DNA from: Flavobacteriales bacterium
Lineage (GTDB): Bacteria > Bacteroidota > Bacteroidia > Flavobacteriales_D > Sanyastnellaceae
Reading direction: 5' to 3'
Length of the DNA stretch: 10,294 nt
NCBI GenBank assembly: GCA_947457285.1
Contig: CANGVZ010000047.1
Coordinates: 1-10,294 of the forward strand
Shown one piece after another: positions 8,501 to 10,294 of this stretch (positions are counted from its first letter, which is position 1; every line of letters starts with the position of its first letter). The notes under the pieces are model-generated. The model was not told the DNA's origin and did not search any database. It worked only from the letters and a program-made list of their open reading frames with translations. The position numbers and the translations under genes were made by a program.

Positions 8501-9992
8501 GTTAAACTTCCTGTCGCCTAAGGCAAAATATGATTTGAAAAAATCATTGTTGACCTGTCAAAAAATCGAATACATCATTGTTGCTGATTCTAAAATCACC
8601 CCAGATAGCGGTAAGGTTGTGATTCAGAAATATGCCGATATGCAGGAGCTAACACGTGCTCAAGTACTAAGCAACTATGTGACTCAATACCACAAGATGT
8701 TCAATTCAACCTTGAAAATCGAAGGACGCAATAAATACTTTGGAGAGGGTGACATCAATTATGTAGATGAAAACAAACGACTGCAGACCATACATTTGGA
8801 CGAGATCAAAGTAGATACTTCGAAACAAACGGTAGGAAAGGGAAGTGTGAAAATAGAAGATCAATTCTTCCTATCACCCGCGTTTGAATTCTATGGTAAT
8901 TTCGAGCTAGCCGCTAATCAGCAATACTTAACTTTTGATGGGGGAGCAAAAATCCTTCACAACTGTGAAATGCTAGAACGCACTTACTTCAAGTTTAGAT
9001 CGGAAATTAATCCTCTTGAAATTTACATCCCTGTTGATACCACCATGCGCGACATGGACTATAGTAAGCTTGGAGCGGGGGTAGTAGTGACCGATGACTC
9101 ACCTATGGATGTTTACGGTGCATTCCTGAGTAATAAAATTGATCCACAAGACAAAGCAATTGTGGAAGCTTATGGTTATCTCTATTTTGACAAAACAGGA
9201 AGAAAATATTTAATTGGTTCTAAAGAAAAAATCAAACAGCCTAAGCTTCCTGGAAATCTTGTTGTCTTGAATACTGAAGGGTGTGAACTTTTTGGAGATG
9301 GGGTGATGAACTTCAACGTGGATTATGGTATGGTGAAGATGCGCAACGTTGGGGATATGAAGTATAGAATCCAAAAAGACGAAATGGAAAGTCAGACCAC
9401 TGGACTATTCAACTTCCCATTTATTGAAAATGGAATCAAGCGCATATCCGATCAGATTGAACAATGGCCAAACCTTACCCCTGTCGACCTCGCTAAGACG
9501 AAATACGAAAAGGGTCTGGTGGAATTATTAGGAACAGAAAAATCGGATAAATTGATTTCTGAATTGAATCTCAGCGGCCAATTGAAACGTGTGCCTGATG
9601 AGTTATTAAGCACCTTCTACTTCGCTGATTTGAAGTGGACCTGGAACTCTGTGGACGAAACCTTTAGCACGGTCGGACCGCTTGGTATCGCAAGTATTGA
9701 CAAGAAACAATTGTTCCGATACGTAAAAGGTAAGATTGAAGTCGAGCGCCGACGTAATGCTGATGTGTTGCGTATTTACATCGAGCTTGACGCAGGCACT
9801 TGGTATTTCTTTGAATACAAGTTGGGAATCATGAATGTGTTGAGCTCGGATAAGGAATTTGCTACCATATTGACCGATGTCAAAGATGAAAATCGCAAGT
9901 TTGAAGAAAACAAGCAACGCTTCACATACCAATTTGTAACTTCCAAAAAGAAACGTGACGACTTTGTGGCGCGCTACCCAGATTTGGACTAA
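5517..9992 (+). CDS. Very large exported protein of unknown function (1491 residues)
   Basis: I do not recognise a named family. Residues 1-22 are a signal peptide (MVVKLRLLLLVFLL core, then LSA before Q23), with no lipobox, so the mature protein is periplasmic, surface or secreted. Residues about 25-150 look helical; most of the rest looks beta-rich, with alternating aromatic and polar residues. A motif of form hydrophobic-x-G-x-G-x-hydrophobic-x-aromatic recurs at 209-217, 775-783, 866-874 and 1074-1082. Segments 761-800 and 852-891 align as a duplication with period 91. Residues about 468-520 look like a winged helix. Ten single cysteines are scattered over the mature part (185 to 1256). 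A charged helical stretch lies near 1310-1370 and the C-terminus is Lys/Arg-rich, ending FVARYPDLD, without an obvious outer-membrane beta-barrel signature or type IX sorting tail. An envelope role resembling AsmA/TamB or LptA/D-like beta scaffolds is conceivable but unproven. It is divergent from the GH65 gene. Confidence 0.93.
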   Translation: MVVKLRLLLLVFLLSTTYNLSAQRLDQFTREQEKFLEELSGLFNDVKKGTGKDFIEKEFGLVWFPTNKYTAQQQEMIYETFDMFLKNKNKVYPDIENYVKALIAFPTSGKTDKDFLEWQTVLTKMMADKKVRKFVPEFIETSVGLFTDRVFFRSEAVQWQSSSPGFRFVFDTIPMIEFPALDLKCYSKGDSSVIYQTSGAYYPTLERFFGGKGRITWQRAGFDPAKTYAEFNDYNIRIKGATFVIDSVTFYNEFFDKPLIGQITEKILADKSAANATYPKFESYYKRLQIQNIVKGVDYDGGFTLAGTKLAGSGTNEEPALLTFYKDSKKFLVARSIEFDIKPNQIVSRHCNISFYLDKDSITHPDLNLTFDKKTRQLVLLRTEEGVSKSPFQNTYHNVDMYFEAMYWNIDDPMIKMGSLEGSTQHIAAFESNTYFKKKRYDSMMGISYSHPLYELKDFSQKNKKEEFATIELAKFTNSSEEQWHLVLIDLNNKGFVQYDMNAHYCKIRPKLYHYIENNIGKKDFDVIQFASEVEDGSNASLSLLNYDLLMKGVENFQLSDSQKVVIYPRNGEVLMRKDRNFTFGGRVFAGNFEFIGSEYEFTYDDFKLELLKVDSCRIYVEDETSGKDIYGNYNKRRIKSVLRDLAGNIKVDSPTNKGGFHSYAYPQYPIFTCTKTSYVYWDDNAIQKGVYKREKFYYQVQPFTIDSLDNFTKKDLKFNGTLVSGGIFPDIEEPLVLMEDYSLGFKRSTGAGGLPAYGGKAKVTADLKLDYSGLKGGGDLEYLTAKAASKEFTFLPDSTLGRTHSFVNREQTAKVEVPKAICDTTDLAFYPRKDLLDIASLKTPIDFFEKEANLTGTLHLKPSGMRGEGVMEFSGAKLTSKDFSYTRRKILADTSAFQLAGMGDAGGLAFKTDDVNANVDFDKRQGLFKSNGGETKIEFPSNQYICYMDQFTWYMDKDEMDLSSSRKASDDLVIDTSEEFKKSNFFSVAEGQDSLNFLSPKAKYDLKKSLLTCQKIEYIIVADSKITPDSGKVVIQKYADMQELTRAQVLSNYVTQYHKMFNSTLKIEGRNKYFGEGDINYVDENKRLQTIHLDEIKVDTSKQTVGKGSVKIEDQFFLSPAFEFYGNFELAANQQYLTFDGGAKILHNCEMLERTYFKFRSEINPLEIYIPVDTTMRDMDYSKLGAGVVVTDDSPMDVYGAFLSNKIDPQDKAIVEAYGYLYFDKTGRKYLIGSKEKIKQPKLPGNLVVLNTEGCELFGDGVMNFNVDYGMVKMRNVGDMKYRIQKDEMESQTTGLFNFPFIENGIKRISDQIEQWPNLTPVDLAKTKYEKGLVELLGTEKSDKLISELNLSGQLKRVPDELLSTFYFADLKWTWNSVDETFSTVGPLGIASIDKKQLFRYVKGKIEVERRRNADVLRIYIELDAGTWYFFEYKLGIMNVLSSDKEFATILTDVKDENRKFEENKQRFTYQFVTSKKKRDDFVARYPDLD

Positions 9993-10050
9993 TGTAACCT
10001 TTTGAAATATCTCTCGTTTATGTGCAGAACAACCTGACAAAAACACAGAT

Positions 10051-10233
10051 ATGACACATGTACAATTAGAACAAATGTCGAGCTTGGTAAACACGCTTCG
10101 CCTATTGCAACAGCGTATGTCGCGCACAAAGACCATGTTTCCATCGCACCATGAAGAATTGGAGCGTCGCTACAATCAATTGCTAGCGGAAGCAAAGAAG
10201 AATAAGATTACACCGCCATGGTTGGCAGCGTAA
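10051..10233 (+). CDS. Small basic helical protein of unknown function (60 residues)
   Basis: This is the first ATG in its frame after a stop at 10003-10005, preceded by an A-rich leader as is usual in Bacteroidota. The product has no signal peptide, membrane segment or cysteine. Two amphipathic helices are evident, about residues 4-27 (hydrophobic L6, M9, L12-V13, L16, L18-L19, M23) and 33-50 (L37, Y41, L44-L45), split by FPS at 30-32; the tail ends TPPWLAA. The layout suggests a helical hairpin or short coiled coil, cytoplasmic. It starts 58 bases after the large exported protein gene with no terminator between, so it may be co-transcribed. The opposite-strand frames over this stretch lack protein-like composition, which favours this reading. 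The function is unknown and a chance reading frame is not fully excluded. Confidence 0.65.
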   Translation: MTHVQLEQMSSLVNTLRLLQQRMSRTKTMFPSHHEELERRYNQLLAEAKKNKITPPWLAA

Positions 10234-10294
10234 TTTAGGAATCACAGAAATCTTGACTCATTTAATAGCCAACCGGTGATGCTGCGGCGTACCC

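Noticed and set aside
5517..9992. Naming the giant protein an LptD, TamB or AsmA homologue
   Set aside because: The beta-rich texture and glycine motifs are suggestive, but I see no diagnostic domain motif or terminal beta-barrel, so a name would be a guess.
9606..10136. Minus-strand open frame of 176 codons across the end of the giant gene
   Set aside because: It overlaps the conserved-looking C-terminus of the 1491-residue protein, is rich in Cys, Val and Phe as expected of a shadow, and matches no family I know.
10262..10294. Possible C-terminus of a minus-strand gene entering from the right edge (GYAAASPVGY then stop)
   Set aside because: Only ten codons are visible and another minus-strand frame is equally open here, so a gene cannot be claimed. 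Bases 10234-10294 otherwise show nothing I can identify.

Overview
The window reads as chromosomal DNA of a member of the Bacteroidota, probably a marine or freshwater Flavobacteriia-like or related lineage. The evidence is moderate GC (low forties by eye), A-rich leaders without clear Shine-Dalgarno sequences, several near matches to the Bacteroidota sigma factor -7 motif TAnnTTTG, an exported FG-GAP/ASPIC protein of a type common in that phylum, and a very large exported protein with no recognisable domain outside such genomes. No IS element, tRNA, rRNA, CRISPR array or phage gene was seen.

Layout. Positions 1-1416 (minus strand, cut by the window edge) encode an exported calcium-loop repeat protein ending in an ASPIC/UnbV domain. 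After a 296-base divergent intergenic region comes citrate synthase (gltA, plus, 1713-3002), with all the catalytic residues expected of the E. coli-type enzyme. It faces a glycoside hydrolase family 65 phosphorylase (minus, 3083-5308), most likely maltose phosphorylase. A symmetrical hairpin flanked by A8 and T8 between the two stop codons can terminate both transcripts. A second divergent intergenic region (5309-5516) holds candidate promoters and two sets of short repeats. It leads to a 4.5-kb gene (plus, 5517-9992) for a 1491-residue exported protein of unknown function. A 60-residue helical-hairpin protein (10051-10233) follows 58 bases downstream in the same orientation.

How the genes relate. 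Citrate synthase and the GH65 enzyme both belong to central carbon metabolism (TCA entry; intracellular maltose breakdown to glucose and beta-glucose 1-phosphate), but they are convergent and are not an operon. The GH65 gene lacks adjacent beta-phosphoglucomutase and sugar transporter genes. The large exported protein and the small protein may be co-transcribed.

The least explained part is 5517-10233. The giant protein has a recurring glycine-aromatic beta motif, an internal duplication with a 91-residue period, ten scattered cysteines and a segment that looks like a winged helix. I see no clear sign of a defence, mobile or biosynthetic system, and I do not assign it a function.
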